A stretch of DNA of 64,000 nt from Liquorilactobacillus uvarum DSM 19971 (GCF_001434935.1 NZ_AZEG01000008.1:1-64000); one strand, 5' to 3'. Shown: positions 52,831 through 62,271, counted from the first letter of the stretch. Made by a program: numbers and translations. Notes: a model not told the origin generated them from the sequence alone.

Positions 52831-53586
52831 ATGAACGTATTAGATTTAAACCATGTTCGCAGAATTTTTGCAGATGACAAGAAAAACAAGGTTATAGCAT
52901 TAAAAGATATTTCGTTCAGTGTTGATAAAGGTGAGTATGTTGCAATCATGGGTGAATCAGGAGCGGGCAAAACAACATTGCTTAATATTATTGCAACTTT
53001 GGATAAGGCAACAAGTGGCAGCATTACTTTAGATAATTTTGATTTGAATAAACTACCTGAAAAACAAACAGCTAAGTTTAGACGTGAACATTTAGGTTTT
53101 GTTTTTCAAAATTTTAACTTGTTAGATACATTTAATAATCGTGACAATATTTTTTTGCCATTAGTACTTGCGAAAACCAGCTATCCTGAGATGGAGCAGC
53201 GTTTACGCCCGCTGGCAGAACAGCTTGATATCAAAAGCTTATTAGAGCGTTATCCTCATGAAATCTCAGGCGGGCAAAAGCAACGTGTCGCAGCAGTAAG
53301 GGCATTAATTACAAAACCAGACCTTGTTTTAGCTGATGAACCGACAGGAGCTCTCGACTCGCATAACACCGAAAATTTGCTACAGCTTTTTGAAAGAGTT
53401 AATGCTCAAGGACAAACAATTTTGATGGTAACACATAGCGCTGCAGCGGCAAGTCATTCGAAACGAACGCTTTTTATCAAAGACGGTCAAATTTATCACG
53501 AAATCTTCAAGGGAGATCATTCGAGAGCGGAATATTTAAAAAAAATCATGACAAGTTTGGCAGCATTGTCAAGCAAGGAGGTTTAA
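52831..53586 (+). CDS. ABC transporter ATPase, BceA/MacB type
   Basis: A 251-residue ATPase. Walker A is GESGAGKTT near residue 38, the Q-loop FVFQNFNLLDTFNNRDNIFLPL, signature ISGGQKQRVAAVRAL and Walker B LVLADEPTGALDSHNTENLL. These forms are typical of the BceA/MacB/LolD type that drive mechanotransmission permeases and not classical export. AAGGAG precedes the ATG. Three bases separate it from the permease. Confidence 0.9.
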   Translation: MNVLDLNHVRRIFADDKKNKVIALKDISFSVDKGEYVAIMGESGAGKTTLLNIIATLDKATSGSITLDNFDLNKLPEKQTAKFRREHLGFVFQNFNLLDTFNNRDNIFLPLVLAKTSYPEMEQRLRPLAEQLDIKSLLERYPHEISGGQKQRVAAVRALITKPDLVLADEPTGALDSHNTENLLQLFERVNAQGQTILMVTHSAAAASHSKRTLFIKDGQIYHEIFKGDHSRAEYLKKIMTSLAALSSKEV

Positions 53587-53589
53587 AGA

Positions 53590-55506
53590 ATGATCCATCT
53601 TAAATTGGCGTGGCACGGTGTCACACATCACAAACAAGAATATGGTCCTTTTCTTTTAGCAAGTATAGTTCTTATTGCAATTAACTTTATTTTTTGGAAT
53701 GTATCACTGAATAAAACTTTAAAAGCAATGGCTTTTGGCGATGCAACAATTGAGATAACGAAGGTGGCCATTGTTTTTATTTCCTTGATATCATTGTTTT
53801 TAATGTTTTATGCGAACAGTTTTTTGATCAAGCAACGCGGAGAAGAACTTGGTCTCTACAATATGATCGGACTCAGTAATAGTGATCTGCGCTGGATTCT
53901 GACATTAGAGACTGCTTTGTTGTATGCAATTAGCTTAATTGCTGGATTAATTTCGGGCTTTGCTTTTCTTAAACTGGCGTTTTTGATCCTTCAAAAGTTG
54001 TTGACGCTTAAGCAGTCCCTTGACCATTTTGAATTGTATGCAGTATATACGACGGCTATGATTTTCGCACTTATTTTTCTAGCGTTGTTGTTTTATAATT
54101 TTTATCGAGTTCATACAAATGATCCTATCCATCTTTGGAATCAATCTTTCAAGGGTGAGAGGGAACCCAAATCAAAAAAAACATTAGCTGTTCTTGGTGT
54201 TGTAATACTTGCTTGGGGATACTGGATATCAGTTAAAACTAAGCCGAATGCAACAGCTTTTACTGGCTTTGTGCTGGCCGTTATTTTAGTTGTTTTGGGA
54301 ACATATTTACTTTTTATTGTCGGTAGTATCGTTCTCCTGAAGGTATTGAAGAAACAGAAGAAGATTTATTATAAACCAAATCATTTTATTGCTATATCAG
54401 GGATGCTTTTTCGGATGAAACAAAATGGAGCAGGGCTAGCATCGATATGTTTACTGTGTACATCTATTCTTGTTACGATGGTCGGCACTTTGAGCTTGTA
54501 TGTTGGTGAAAATAAGCTGATCAATTCATGGAATCCATACGATATAATGTTTACAACAGAAAAACGGCTTACCTCAAAGCAGCAGCGTACCATCAACGAA
54601 ACGGCTTCTAAATACAATATTTCTTTAAGTAAGAAAAAACAGATAACAATGACGACCCCCAGCGCGGGTTCAATAAAAAAAGATAAATTTGAAACCAATA
54701 ATATTATGAATGCTACATTGCAGTTATCCTCATTAACACTTGCTGACTATAACAGCATTCAGGGAACCAATATAAAATTAAAAAAACAGCAAATTTTACT
54801 TTATGATGTTTCTTCAAAATTTAACAAAAAACATATTACTATTCGCGGACAGCGCTACCAGGTAAAAAAAATTAATAACTTCAAATTCGCATTCAACTAC
54901 CAACATGCAATTGTACAACCGATTTTTGTTGTTGCCGCTGATAAGTCAATCTGCAGTGCAATTAATCCACAACCTGAAATGGTCGTCTCAGGATTTAATA
55001 TAGGTGGTACTAAAACTAATCAGTTAAGATTTGCAAACTCTTTGCAGAAAAATATGAAATTGAGTAACGAAACATATACTGCAGCCCCAATTTTTAGAAA
55101 TCTATTTCAATCGCTTTTTGGGTCGTTGCTTTTCATTGGGTCATTGGTAAGCATTACGCTAATTTTTGCAACAGCTCTGATTCTCTATTACAAACAGCTT
55201 TCGGAAGGTTATGCCGATCGGAAAAGATTTCAGACAATGCAGCAAGTGGGATTGAGTCAAAAAGAAACTAAGGAGGCAATTCGCAGTCAAGTTTTACTAG
55301 TGTTCATGTTACCGATTGTAGGTGCAGCCATTCACTTTGTTTTTTGTATCCCAATGCTTAAAAATATACTTTCGCTTTTTTCAATGTATAACACTAAAAT
55401 ATTAGCAGGGGTAAGCATTGTGACACTGTTTGTTTTAGCAGGTGGATATCTTTGTATATATTTTCTGACAACGAAGGTTTATCAGGAGTTGGTAAATAAA
55501 AAATAA
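53590..55506 (+). CDS. ABC transporter permease, BceB type (FtsX-like)
   Basis: A 638-residue membrane protein with about ten hydrophobic segments and one large extracellular domain (about residues 310-500) between helices 7 and 8, the hallmark of BceB-like sensors/detoxifiers. The FtsX domain near residues 55-170 includes IKQRGEELGLYNMIGLSNSDL. BceAB complexes free lipid II-cycle intermediates from bacitracin, nisin or similar peptides and signal flux to the BceS kinase. The target peptide of this one cannot be told. Confidence 0.88.
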   Translation: MIHLKLAWHGVTHHKQEYGPFLLASIVLIAINFIFWNVSLNKTLKAMAFGDATIEITKVAIVFISLISLFLMFYANSFLIKQRGEELGLYNMIGLSNSDLRWILTLETALLYAISLIAGLISGFAFLKLAFLILQKLLTLKQSLDHFELYAVYTTAMIFALIFLALLFYNFYRVHTNDPIHLWNQSFKGEREPKSKKTLAVLGVVILAWGYWISVKTKPNATAFTGFVLAVILVVLGTYLLFIVGSIVLLKVLKKQKKIYYKPNHFIAISGMLFRMKQNGAGLASICLLCTSILVTMVGTLSLYVGENKLINSWNPYDIMFTTEKRLTSKQQRTINETASKYNISLSKKKQITMTTPSAGSIKKDKFETNNIMNATLQLSSLTLADYNSIQGTNIKLKKQQILLYDVSSKFNKKHITIRGQRYQVKKINNFKFAFNYQHAIVQPIFVVAADKSICSAINPQPEMVVSGFNIGGTKTNQLRFANSLQKNMKLSNETYTAAPIFRNLFQSLFGSLLFIGSLVSITLIFATALILYYKQLSEGYADRKRFQTMQQVGLSQKETKEAIRSQVLLVFMLPIVGAAIHFVFCIPMLKNILSLFSMYNTKILAGVSIVTLFVLAGGYLCIYFLTTKVYQELVNKK

Positions 55507-55727
55507 TAAAATAAAAAAAATCTAACTTAGTTGGTAACCTTATTGATATTTTAGATTATCATCCCTTTTAATTTCGTACAGCCAATATTACAGTCTGTAA
55601 ATGTAAAAAACTATTAGCCAGAGGTATATTTCGCTATAATGTACTTTAGGTGTTGAAATTAGCAATGGCGAGTAAACTTTACATTTAACTCAGTAATCAG
55701 CTATTGCGTATTAAGGGGAGTGAGAAG

Positions 55728-56894
55728 ATGGAAAAAAGCAGATGGATTCGGTTCTTAGGTGGAAATAATTTAATTTTTACATTAGTTACTCTGGGCTTGA
55801 TGGCAACTGTTATCTTTCTATTCGATAAAATATCATTTATTTTTAAACCACTTGGCATTATAGCAGGGACCGTGCTACCGCCACTTATTTTTGGAGTTGT
55901 TATTTACTATTTGTTGAATCCATTAGTCAAATTACTAGAAAAAAAGCTTTCTCGAGCATGGGTAATAACGGTTATATATGTTCTAATACTTGTTCTCTTG
56001 GCAATTGGGGGTATTCAACTTTTATTTTTAGTTCAAGATCAAGCAACTGAATTACTTAAACGATTCCCAGAAATTTTGAAAGGCTTCCAAAATAACTTTG
56101 ATTCAGCTACCAAGAATCTGCCATTTGCAAACGAAGTTAACCAATTAGTTAAATCAGTTGATTTAAATAGCAATAAAATTGGAGATTTCAGCAGCAAATA
56201 TTTTTCAGATGGTCTTAAGGGATTCGGCGGTGTTTTTTCAGCCGTAACAACAATCTTTCTAACAATTTTAACTGGTCCAATTGTCGCTTTCTTTTTACTA
56301 AAAGATAAAGAAAAATTTTATAATTTTGTAAAAAAAATAGTTCCCCCATTTTTTCGAAATGATTTTAATGAGTTATTTAAAATTGTTGATCAGCAGATTG
56401 GCGGTTATCTTAAAGGTCAGATTGTCGCTTCAATTATCTTAGGAATTTTATATTGGCCGGCTTTCCTCTTAATTGGACTAAACTATGCTGGAGCTATTTC
56501 ATTAGCTGCGGGCATTCTGTGTATTATTCCATATATCGGGCCCTTTGCAGTCTTTATTCCAGGACTAATCGTTGCTTTTCAAACTTCATTTATGATGGCA
56601 GTTAAATTTGTTGTTGTATGGTTTGTTATCCAATTCCTGCATGGAGAATTAGTCGTTCCACGTGTGATGGGTGATAAGGTCCAGCTCCATCCCATTACCG
56701 TTCTCTTAGTCTTGCTTGTTATGGGAGATCTGATGGGCCTAGTTGGTGTAATTTTCGGGATCCCAATCTATTGTCTAGTTAAGGTTCTTGTCATTTATCT
56801 TTTTCGCAATTTTAAGCGTCGTTATAATCGTTACTATGGAAGACATGGCAAGTATGAAGATACAAAGTTTTCGAAAGATGATTATTTAGATTAG
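55728..56894 (+). CDS. AI-2E family transporter (PF01594)
   Basis: About 388 residues from ATG 55728, favoured by AAGGGGAG at 55713-55720 over the TTG at 55704. Some eight hydrophobic segments are seen; GPIVAFFLLKDKEKFYNFVKKIVPPFFRNDFNELFKIVDQQIGGYLKGQ and the LHPITVLLVLLVMGDLMGLVGVIFGIPIYCLVKVL region are standard for the family. Members export various things (sodium ions, AI-2 by early proposal), and the name does not prove quorum-sensing activity. Terminator shared with the next minus-strand gene. Confidence 0.85.
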   Translation: MEKSRWIRFLGGNNLIFTLVTLGLMATVIFLFDKISFIFKPLGIIAGTVLPPLIFGVVIYYLLNPLVKLLEKKLSRAWVITVIYVLILVLLAIGGIQLLFLVQDQATELLKRFPEILKGFQNNFDSATKNLPFANEVNQLVKSVDLNSNKIGDFSSKYFSDGLKGFGGVFSAVTTIFLTILTGPIVAFFLLKDKEKFYNFVKKIVPPFFRNDFNELFKIVDQQIGGYLKGQIVASIILGILYWPAFLLIGLNYAGAISLAAGILCIIPYIGPFAVFIPGLIVAFQTSFMMAVKFVVVWFVIQFLHGELVVPRVMGDKVQLHPITVLLVLLVMGDLMGLVGVIFGIPIYCLVKVLVIYLFRNFKRRYNRYYGRHGKYEDTKFSKDDYLD

Positions 56895-56954
56895 TGAGGA
56901 AAAAGAATAATTTTGAAATTCTTTTTATAAGCTGTAAGCAACTTACCAAAATAC

Positions 56955-56996
56955 AAAAAACTGTTAGGGTGTCGAAATGCGGCCTAACAGTTTTTT
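56955..56996. terminator. Bidirectional terminator between convergent genes
   Basis: AAAAAACTGTTAGG pairs perfectly with CCTAACAGTTTTTT across a 14-base loop. Confidence 0.9.
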
Positions 56997-57027
56997 AGTT
57001 GTATTTAAACTTGACAACAATTAAAAA

Positions 57028-57429
57028 TCATATTAAATCAGTTTTTTCCATCAAAGCGTGCGAATTCGGAGTATAGTGTGAAAAATCTTTAAGAGAAACA
57101 TTGTTGTCGATTATACCCGTATATCGTCCCGATAAAACTAAAAGATTAAACTGATCCGTACCTAAGTAGGTTTCGTCGTCCAAGAATTCAAGTGAGTAGT
57201 CTTTTACTAAAAAACGCCCCAAAGAAGAATCAATTTCAGTCTCGTAATCAGTTAAATCAGCTGTATCATTAACAATGACAATATCAAAGTTTGTTTCAAG
57301 CCCACAAGTTGCTTGGAGTTTGGAATAAATTCCAACACCATCATCAAAGCTTAACAAAACATGGAGCTTTTTATTATCTGTATACTTTTTGAGCACTTTT
57401 TGTGCTGTTGGCGAGATAGTTAAAAACAT
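57028..57429 (-). CDS. IscA/HesB-like iron-sulfur biosynthesis family protein
   Basis: A 133-residue protein beginning MFLTISPTAQKVLKKYTDN, with a strong AAGGAGGTAA ribosome site. It fits the lactobacillar Fe-S_biosyn/HesB-like group by the N-terminal pattern and LLSFDDGVG. The group has lost most of the three conserved cysteines of IscA; here one Cys (QATCGLE) is found and the C-terminal C-G-C-G-x-S motif is absent. Iron-sulfur carrier function is therefore doubtful. It stands alone on the minus strand. Confidence 0.7.
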   Translation of the reverse strand: MFLTISPTAQKVLKKYTDNKKLHVLLSFDDGVGIYSKLQATCGLETNFDIVIVNDTADLTDYETEIDSSLGRFLVKDYSLEFLDDETYLGTDQFNLLVLSGRYTGIIDNNVSLKDFSHYTPNSHALMEKTDLI

Positions 57430-57562
57430 AATATATTTACCTCCTTAAAATAATGCAAACTCTATTATTGAATTTCGGACATTAATTGTATAAACTTTGC
57501 TATGTACATACATATTAAATGCATATAGATTAAAAGTCAAACAATAGGTGGTATGAATCTAA

Positions 57563-58300
57563 ATGTCAAATATGGAAAAAATAATTTGCTTAGCTGAACT
57601 CATTCTAACGGCAAACAAAACTGTTGTTTTCACTGGAGCAGGAATTTCAACCTCGAGCGGATATCCTGATTTGGAGGGTATGCAAAAAATTACCCAGAGA
57701 GATTCAAAATTTCATGACGATCTCTTAAAACTGTTAACAAACCGGTTTGCACAGAAAAATCCTGCAGAGTTTTATCGCCTTTATCGTAAAACTCATTTTC
57801 AACCGCAAAACAGGCCAAGCTTGGCGCATAGAGTAATGACTTTGATGCAAAAAAAGAAATTGCTTGCTGGAATAATCACAATGAATTTGGATCATCTGCA
57901 TACCAGCGCAAATTCAAAGGATGTAGTTGAGTATTGGGGAAGTATCAACGATAATTATTGTGTAGCTGCACATCATTATTTTGATATGGAGTTTATAGCG
58001 AGCCACTCTCTGCCTCGTTGTCCTCTGGATGGCTCGTTAGTTTTGCCTATATTTGTCGAACGAAATATGACAGCTATTAAAAAAGAACTTGAGCGCGGAC
58101 AAAAAATGGTTAACAATGCTGATCTACTGTTGCTTTGTGGAACTAAAGCAGCACACGGTGTACCTGGGCATCCTCGCAAAATGGTAATTATCAATAAATG
58201 GCCAACGAGTTTTGACTCACAGGCTGAATTAGTGATACATGCTGATTTAGACTGGGTCTTCAAACAATTAGCGATTATTTTTCAATATATTGAAAAATAA
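57563..58300 (+). CDS. Divergent Sir2-like protein
   Basis: A 245-residue protein. The NAD-binding motif VVFTGAGISTSSGYPDLEG is at residues 21-39 (canonical GAGISxxSGIPDFR), and ITMNLDHLH with Asn108-Asp110 is the second motif (canonical TQNIDxLH). The catalytic His in the H-G motif is replaced: the sequence is VVEYWGS with Trp125. The zinc module is also reduced to Cys in NYC and Cys in PRCPLDG. Classical deacylase activity is unlikely without the His; ADP-ribosyl transfer or NAD binding or hydrolysis remain possible. It is followed after 17 bases by a MarR regulator. Confidence 0.75.
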   Translation: MSNMEKIICLAELILTANKTVVFTGAGISTSSGYPDLEGMQKITQRDSKFHDDLLKLLTNRFAQKNPAEFYRLYRKTHFQPQNRPSLAHRVMTLMQKKKLLAGIITMNLDHLHTSANSKDVVEYWGSINDNYCVAAHHYFDMEFIASHSLPRCPLDGSLVLPIFVERNMTAIKKELERGQKMVNNADLLLLCGTKAAHGVPGHPRKMVIINKWPTSFDSQAELVIHADLDWVFKQLAIIFQYIEK

Positions 58301-58317
58301 AAAGGAGGTTTTTTGCA

Positions 58318-58752
58318 ATGGAACTGTCACTTGATAACTGTACCTATTTTGCAACTAATAGATTGGCAAGAGAAACTGAAAAAATAGCAATTAAAGCTTA
58401 TCAACCTACGGGTTTAGCACCAACTTACAATTATATTTTAATGACAATCAATGAACTGAAAAGTATTAATCTACAAGATCTTTCTCAATTGATGGGAATT
58501 GCGCCATCTACAATGTCACGGTTTATCAAAAAACTCGAAATTGAAGGTTTGGTAAAAAAAGAATACGGTTGGAGAAAGTTGGATCTGCAACTGACGGATA
58601 AGGGAGTTCGTTTCATGCCATCCGTATATAAATGTTTCGACCAACTAGGAATTCTGATGTCTTCGTATTTTCATGAACCAAATGCAAAAGAAAAATTCGT
58701 TGAATTGATTAATAACAAATTTACATTATTTGAAGAAAAGAGCGATGAATAG
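58318..58752 (+). CDS. MarR family transcriptional regulator
   Basis: A 144-residue winged-helix protein. YNYILMTINELKSINLQDLSQLMGIAPSTMSRFIKKLEIEGLVKKEYGWRKLDLQLTDKGVRF spans the DNA-binding helices and the wing, with the KLDLQLTDKG motif of the MarR family. The ligand is unknown. AAGGAGG precedes the ATG and the gene is 17 bases from the Sir2-like gene, so both are on one transcript. Confidence 0.87.
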   Translation: MELSLDNCTYFATNRLARETEKIAIKAYQPTGLAPTYNYILMTINELKSINLQDLSQLMGIAPSTMSRFIKKLEIEGLVKKEYGWRKLDLQLTDKGVRFMPSVYKCFDQLGILMSSYFHEPNAKEKFVELINNKFTLFEEKSDE

Positions 58753-58931
58753 TTTCTGAGTGATAACAAGCATTAATTTAACTACTTGGGATGATTCTTA
58801 TATTTTTTATAGATTGACTTTTGTAACACGCAAGTATAAATTTATATTAATTAGAATTTTATCATTTATCACCTAAAAGAAGTCTAAAAAATATAGTTTT
58901 ATTTAATAGGTTGGAGAGGAAAGTGAACAAT

Positions 58932-59774
58932 ATGCATGTGTTATGGAATGATCAAGTTGTTGAACGGTCTGAGGTAAAAATTGACATTGAAGATCGGGGA
59001 TACCAATTTGGAGACGGTTTATATGAGGCGTTAAGAGTCTATGGTGGAAAAATGTTTATGTTTGATGAACATTTTGCACGATTGAAGCGCTGTGCAGATG
59101 AAATTCGCTTAAAACTTCCCTTTACTAAATCTGAATTAAAGCACAACTTAGAAAAACTGATTGCTGCTGAGAACATTGATGGTGGCGAAATTTATTTTCA
59201 AGTTTCAAGGGGAACATTAGCTCCTCGGAATCACAGAATACCATCCTTTGAAGAAGTTAAGCCCGTTCTTACTGGAAATGTAATTCCATATGAACGACCA
59301 GTTGATAAACAGAAAAATGGTGAAACGGCATGTCTAGTCGAAGATAAACGTTGGTTGCATTGTAATATCAAATCTTTAAGTCTGTTAGGGAATGTTTTGT
59401 CACTTGATGAAGCTCTGCAAAATGGTTATGATGATGCGCTTCTTGTACGAGACGGATATTTTACTGAAGCATCTGCGTCGAATGTCTGGTTCGTTATAGA
59501 TGGTTCTTTATATACCCATCAAGATGGCAACCTGGTTTTGCCAGGTATAACAAAACTCCGGTTGCTTGAAATTGCGCGCAGTGAAGGATTAACAGTTAAA
59601 GAAGAAGCTGTTCCAGTTTCTAAATTAGAGAAAGTCGATGAATGTTTTGTTTCAAACTCCATCTGGGAAGTAGTCCCGATTGTTAGTGTAGACGGGAAAC
59701 CAATCAATAATGGAAAGATAGGTAAAATTACCGCACTTTTGCAAGATAAATATATTGAATGGATCAATAAATAG
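58932..59774 (+). CDS. dat: D-amino acid aminotransferase
   Basis: About 280 residues of PLP fold-type IV. The start ATG 58932 follows GGAGAGGAA at 58913-58921; GTG 58923 is an alternative. IEDRGYQFGDGLYEALRVYGG (about residues 18-38) is the family opening, HCNIKSLSLLGNVL near residue 142 has the PLP lysine, and DGYFTEASASNVWFV near residue 175 is the conserved glutamate region. The enzyme makes D-glutamate from D-alanine and 2-oxoglutarate for peptidoglycan. A large palindrome follows as terminator. Confidence 0.88.
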   Translation: MHVLWNDQVVERSEVKIDIEDRGYQFGDGLYEALRVYGGKMFMFDEHFARLKRCADEIRLKLPFTKSELKHNLEKLIAAENIDGGEIYFQVSRGTLAPRNHRIPSFEEVKPVLTGNVIPYERPVDKQKNGETACLVEDKRWLHCNIKSLSLLGNVLSLDEALQNGYDDALLVRDGYFTEASASNVWFVIDGSLYTHQDGNLVLPGITKLRLLEIARSEGLTVKEEAVPVSKLEKVDECFVSNSIWEVVPIVSVDGKPINNGKIGKITALLQDKYIEWINK

Positions 59775-59895
59775 CCGTTTGTGACCTAGTGGTTAAAAAA
59801 TTACTTTTAAATTAAGGATGAAATTAATGTAGTTTATTTTTGTTCTTTTATTTGTCTGTAGATAAACCACAAATTACTTGTGTGGCGAAAAAACT

Positions 59896-59984
59896 CTTCA
59901 GTACAAAAAACTCTCTCTTTATTTAATAGTTTTCGGTTACCCATTAAAACTAAATTTAGAGAGAGTTTTTTGTATTGTCTGAAG
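59896..59984. repeat. Long palindromic element, bidirectional terminator or MITE-like
   Basis: CTTCAG...TACAAAAAACTCTCTCT on the left matches, in reverse complement, AGAGAGAGTTTTTTGTA...CTGAAG on the right, and an inner TAGTTTT/AAAACTA pair extends it. About 89 bases in all. The A-run and T-run allow termination on either strand; the size and outer arms also resemble a small inverted-repeat element. The rest of 59775-60158 is AT-rich without genes. Confidence 0.65.
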
Positions 59985-60054
59985 TCTTAGCAGTTTAGTG
60001 CATATCTGTATAGAATTGCAAGTTCTGCATTTATATTTTCATAAAAAACAAAGT

Positions 60055-60074
60055 ATGTTAACAAATGATAACAT
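60055..60074. promoter_or_regulatory. Inverted repeat before the Ni/Co permease
   Basis: ATGTTA at 60055-60060 and TAACAT at 60069-60074 with an 8-base spacer, about 85 bases before the start codon. It does not match a known NikR site. Possible metal-regulator operator, inferred. Confidence 0.35.
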
Positions 60075-60158
60075 CTTGCGTTTTGCATTTTTGGCAACGT
60101 CAGTTTGATCGACACTTTGTACACTTACATTAAGAAATTGATGGGGGTTTATTGATTT

Positions 60159-61154
60159 ATGAAAAATAAAGTATTGCGCGGTTCTATTCCATACTATTCA
60201 GCTAGTGCAGGGCTGCATGTCATCGGAATTGTTTTATTGCTCATCGCGGGATTCCACTCTCCTAGCTTTTGGGGAATGAGCTTTTTAGCTTACTCGCTTG
60301 GGTTACGACACGCCTTTGATGCAGATCATATAGCAGCAATCGATAATACAGTACGCAAATTAGTTCAGCAGAATAAAAAAACTTACGGCGTCGGGTTTTA
60401 CTTTTCTTTAGGTCATTCAACAGTTGTTTTTTTAATGGCAATTGTTGTCAGCATCTCAGTTAAATGGGCAAAAGTTAAATTACCTTTCTTAGAAGCAGTT
60501 GGCGGACGTATTGGTTCACTTGTTTCAGGCAGTTTTTTAATTGTTATTGCGTTATTTAATCTTTTGATCTTGATCAGCATGTACAAATCACTTGAAAAAA
60601 TGAAACAAGGAAAATTCGATGAAAACAAACTAAATGAGCTTTTATTATCGCGTGGTTTTCTTGCACGCTTGTTGGCTCCTCTTTTTAAATGTATTGATCA
60701 TAGTTGGCAGATGTATCCAATAGGCTTCTTATTTGGACTAGGGTTTGACACAGCAACTGAAATAGCTTTGATTGCTTTATCTGCCAGTGCTGCACAGTCA
60801 AGCATCTCAGGGTTAGGTATCATTGCGTTGCCTATACTTTTTGCAGCCGGGATGAATCTAATGGATACTACTGATTCTGTCATGATGTCTGGAGCCTATA
60901 ATTGGGCGTTTGATACACCAGTCCGCAAAGTCTACTATAACCTGACAGTGACTACTGTCTCGGTCATTGCAGCATTTGTTATCGGCGGAATTGAATTGCT
61001 CCAAGTCGTAACAAGTATGACAAACGTTAAAAGCTGGGTTCAAAATATTGATTTCAATTATCTGGGTTATATATTGGTTTTTGCCTTTATTGCCATGTGG
61101 GGTTGTGCATACCTCATTTGGAAATTCTTCATTAAAAAAAGAGAAACAGTATAG
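60159..61154 (+). CDS. Nickel/cobalt permease (NiCoT family, HoxN/NixA-like)
   Basis: A 331-residue membrane protein with about eight spans. RHAFDADHIAAIDNTVRKL near residue 50 is the NiCoT signature H-x(4)-D-H, GFYFSLGHSTVVFLMA is motif II, and FLFGLGFDTATEIALI near residue 193 is motif III. High-affinity uptake of Ni2+ or Co2+ is expected. No urease, hydrogenase or cobalamin genes are in view, so the metal's use is not known. The ribosome site is GGGGGTTT-like and moderate. Confidence 0.87.
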   Translation: MKNKVLRGSIPYYSASAGLHVIGIVLLLIAGFHSPSFWGMSFLAYSLGLRHAFDADHIAAIDNTVRKLVQQNKKTYGVGFYFSLGHSTVVFLMAIVVSISVKWAKVKLPFLEAVGGRIGSLVSGSFLIVIALFNLLILISMYKSLEKMKQGKFDENKLNELLLSRGFLARLLAPLFKCIDHSWQMYPIGFLFGLGFDTATEIALIALSASAAQSSISGLGIIALPILFAAGMNLMDTTDSVMMSGAYNWAFDTPVRKVYYNLTVTTVSVIAAFVIGGIELLQVVTSMTNVKSWVQNIDFNYLGYILVFAFIAMWGCAYLIWKFFIKKRETV

Positions 61155-61398
61155 TCATGTCTTTTCAAGATGTGTGCGATTATTACTTAGAGAGTATACT
61201 AATAAAAAATATATGTTGTGTTTAACTCACCCAAAAATAAAATAGTTCTAGATCAAAAGCAAATCATTCAAATTAAAGTTGACGTTTAACAATCTGGGCT
61301 AGGATAGTTCATGCGTTAAAACACAGGAGTTATGATTCTTTAATCATTCTGTAAACTGTGGTATACTTCAATGGTCAAAGAAAGTGAGGGATTTTTTT

Positions 61399-62001
61399 AT
61401 GACACAGTTTATGGATCAAAATGATGAAAAAAAGAAAAATGCTAACGATATATCAGATGTGTATCGTAAAAAAATGCTTGATCAGCGAATTGTTTTGGTA
61501 TACGGCGAAGTGAACGAAGAATTAGCTAAAGATATTACATCCCAGCTGCTACTTCTTGCTGCTTTATCAGATGACCCGATTACAATTCTTGTCAATAGTC
61601 CTGGTGGGCATGTGGAATCCGGGGATACAATTCACGATATGATTAAGTTTATCAAACCAACGGTGCGTGTTATCGGAACTGGTTGGGTTGCAAGTGCAGG
61701 AATTACAATATTCTTGGGTGCAGATAAAGAAAATAGATATAGCTTGCCTAACACACGTTACATGATTCATCAACCAGCAGGCGGGGTTCAGGGTCAATCT
61801 ACAGAAATTCAGATTGAGGCACAAGAACTTATTCGTACACGTGAAAGAATTAATCAGTTAATTTCTGAAGCAACAGGTCAACCACTTGAAAAAGTTGAAG
61901 CAGATACAGACCGTAATTTCTGGATGTCTGTTGATGAAGCTAAGGAATATGGAATTGTTGGGAAGAAAATTACAACATTTGCTGAAATTTCACCAAAATA
62001 A
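61399..62001 (+). CDS. ClpP-like serine protease subunit (paralogue)
   Basis: A protein of 200 residues from ATG 61399 with GTGAGGG at proper distance. All three catalytic residues are seen: Ser99 in GWVASAGITI, His124 in RYMIHQPAGG, and Asp169 in EADTDRNFW. The N-terminus MTQFMDQNDEKKKNANDISDVYRK differs from housekeeping ClpP (MNLVPTVIEQ...), and the Ser motif GWVASAG differs from GMAASMG. It is therefore probably a second ClpP-like protein; some lactobacilli carry one. Whether it binds ClpX or ClpC is unknown. Confidence 0.82.
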   Translation: MTQFMDQNDEKKKNANDISDVYRKKMLDQRIVLVYGEVNEELAKDITSQLLLLAALSDDPITILVNSPGGHVESGDTIHDMIKFIKPTVRVIGTGWVASAGITIFLGADKENRYSLPNTRYMIHQPAGGVQGQSTEIQIEAQELIRTRERINQLISEATGQPLEKVEADTDRNFWMSVDEAKEYGIVGKKITTFAEISPK

Positions 62002-62090
62002 TTTAAGATCAGGTATTGTTTTGTTCAAGCAGAACATTGCAGAGCTTGAAAATTTTTAAACACTAAGAGTAAATTACAGTTTAAGTGGGA

Positions 62091-62132
62091 AAGGGTTGTG
62101 ACAAAACTAGATGCTTGTCACAACCTTTTTTT
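62091..62132 (+). terminator. Terminator of the clpP-like gene
   Basis: AAGGGTTGTGACAA pairs with TTGTCACAACCTT, then a T-run. Confidence 0.85.
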
Positions 62133-62271
62133 ATTGCTTTTACAAACAAAGACACAGCAGTATTAAATTTTCGCAACATTTGACTTGTATAAACTAATCG
62201 TTACAATAAATTAAGGATTAAGTTAAACATATCGGATATTATTTAGATTAGAAGCAGCGGAGGTAATAGTT

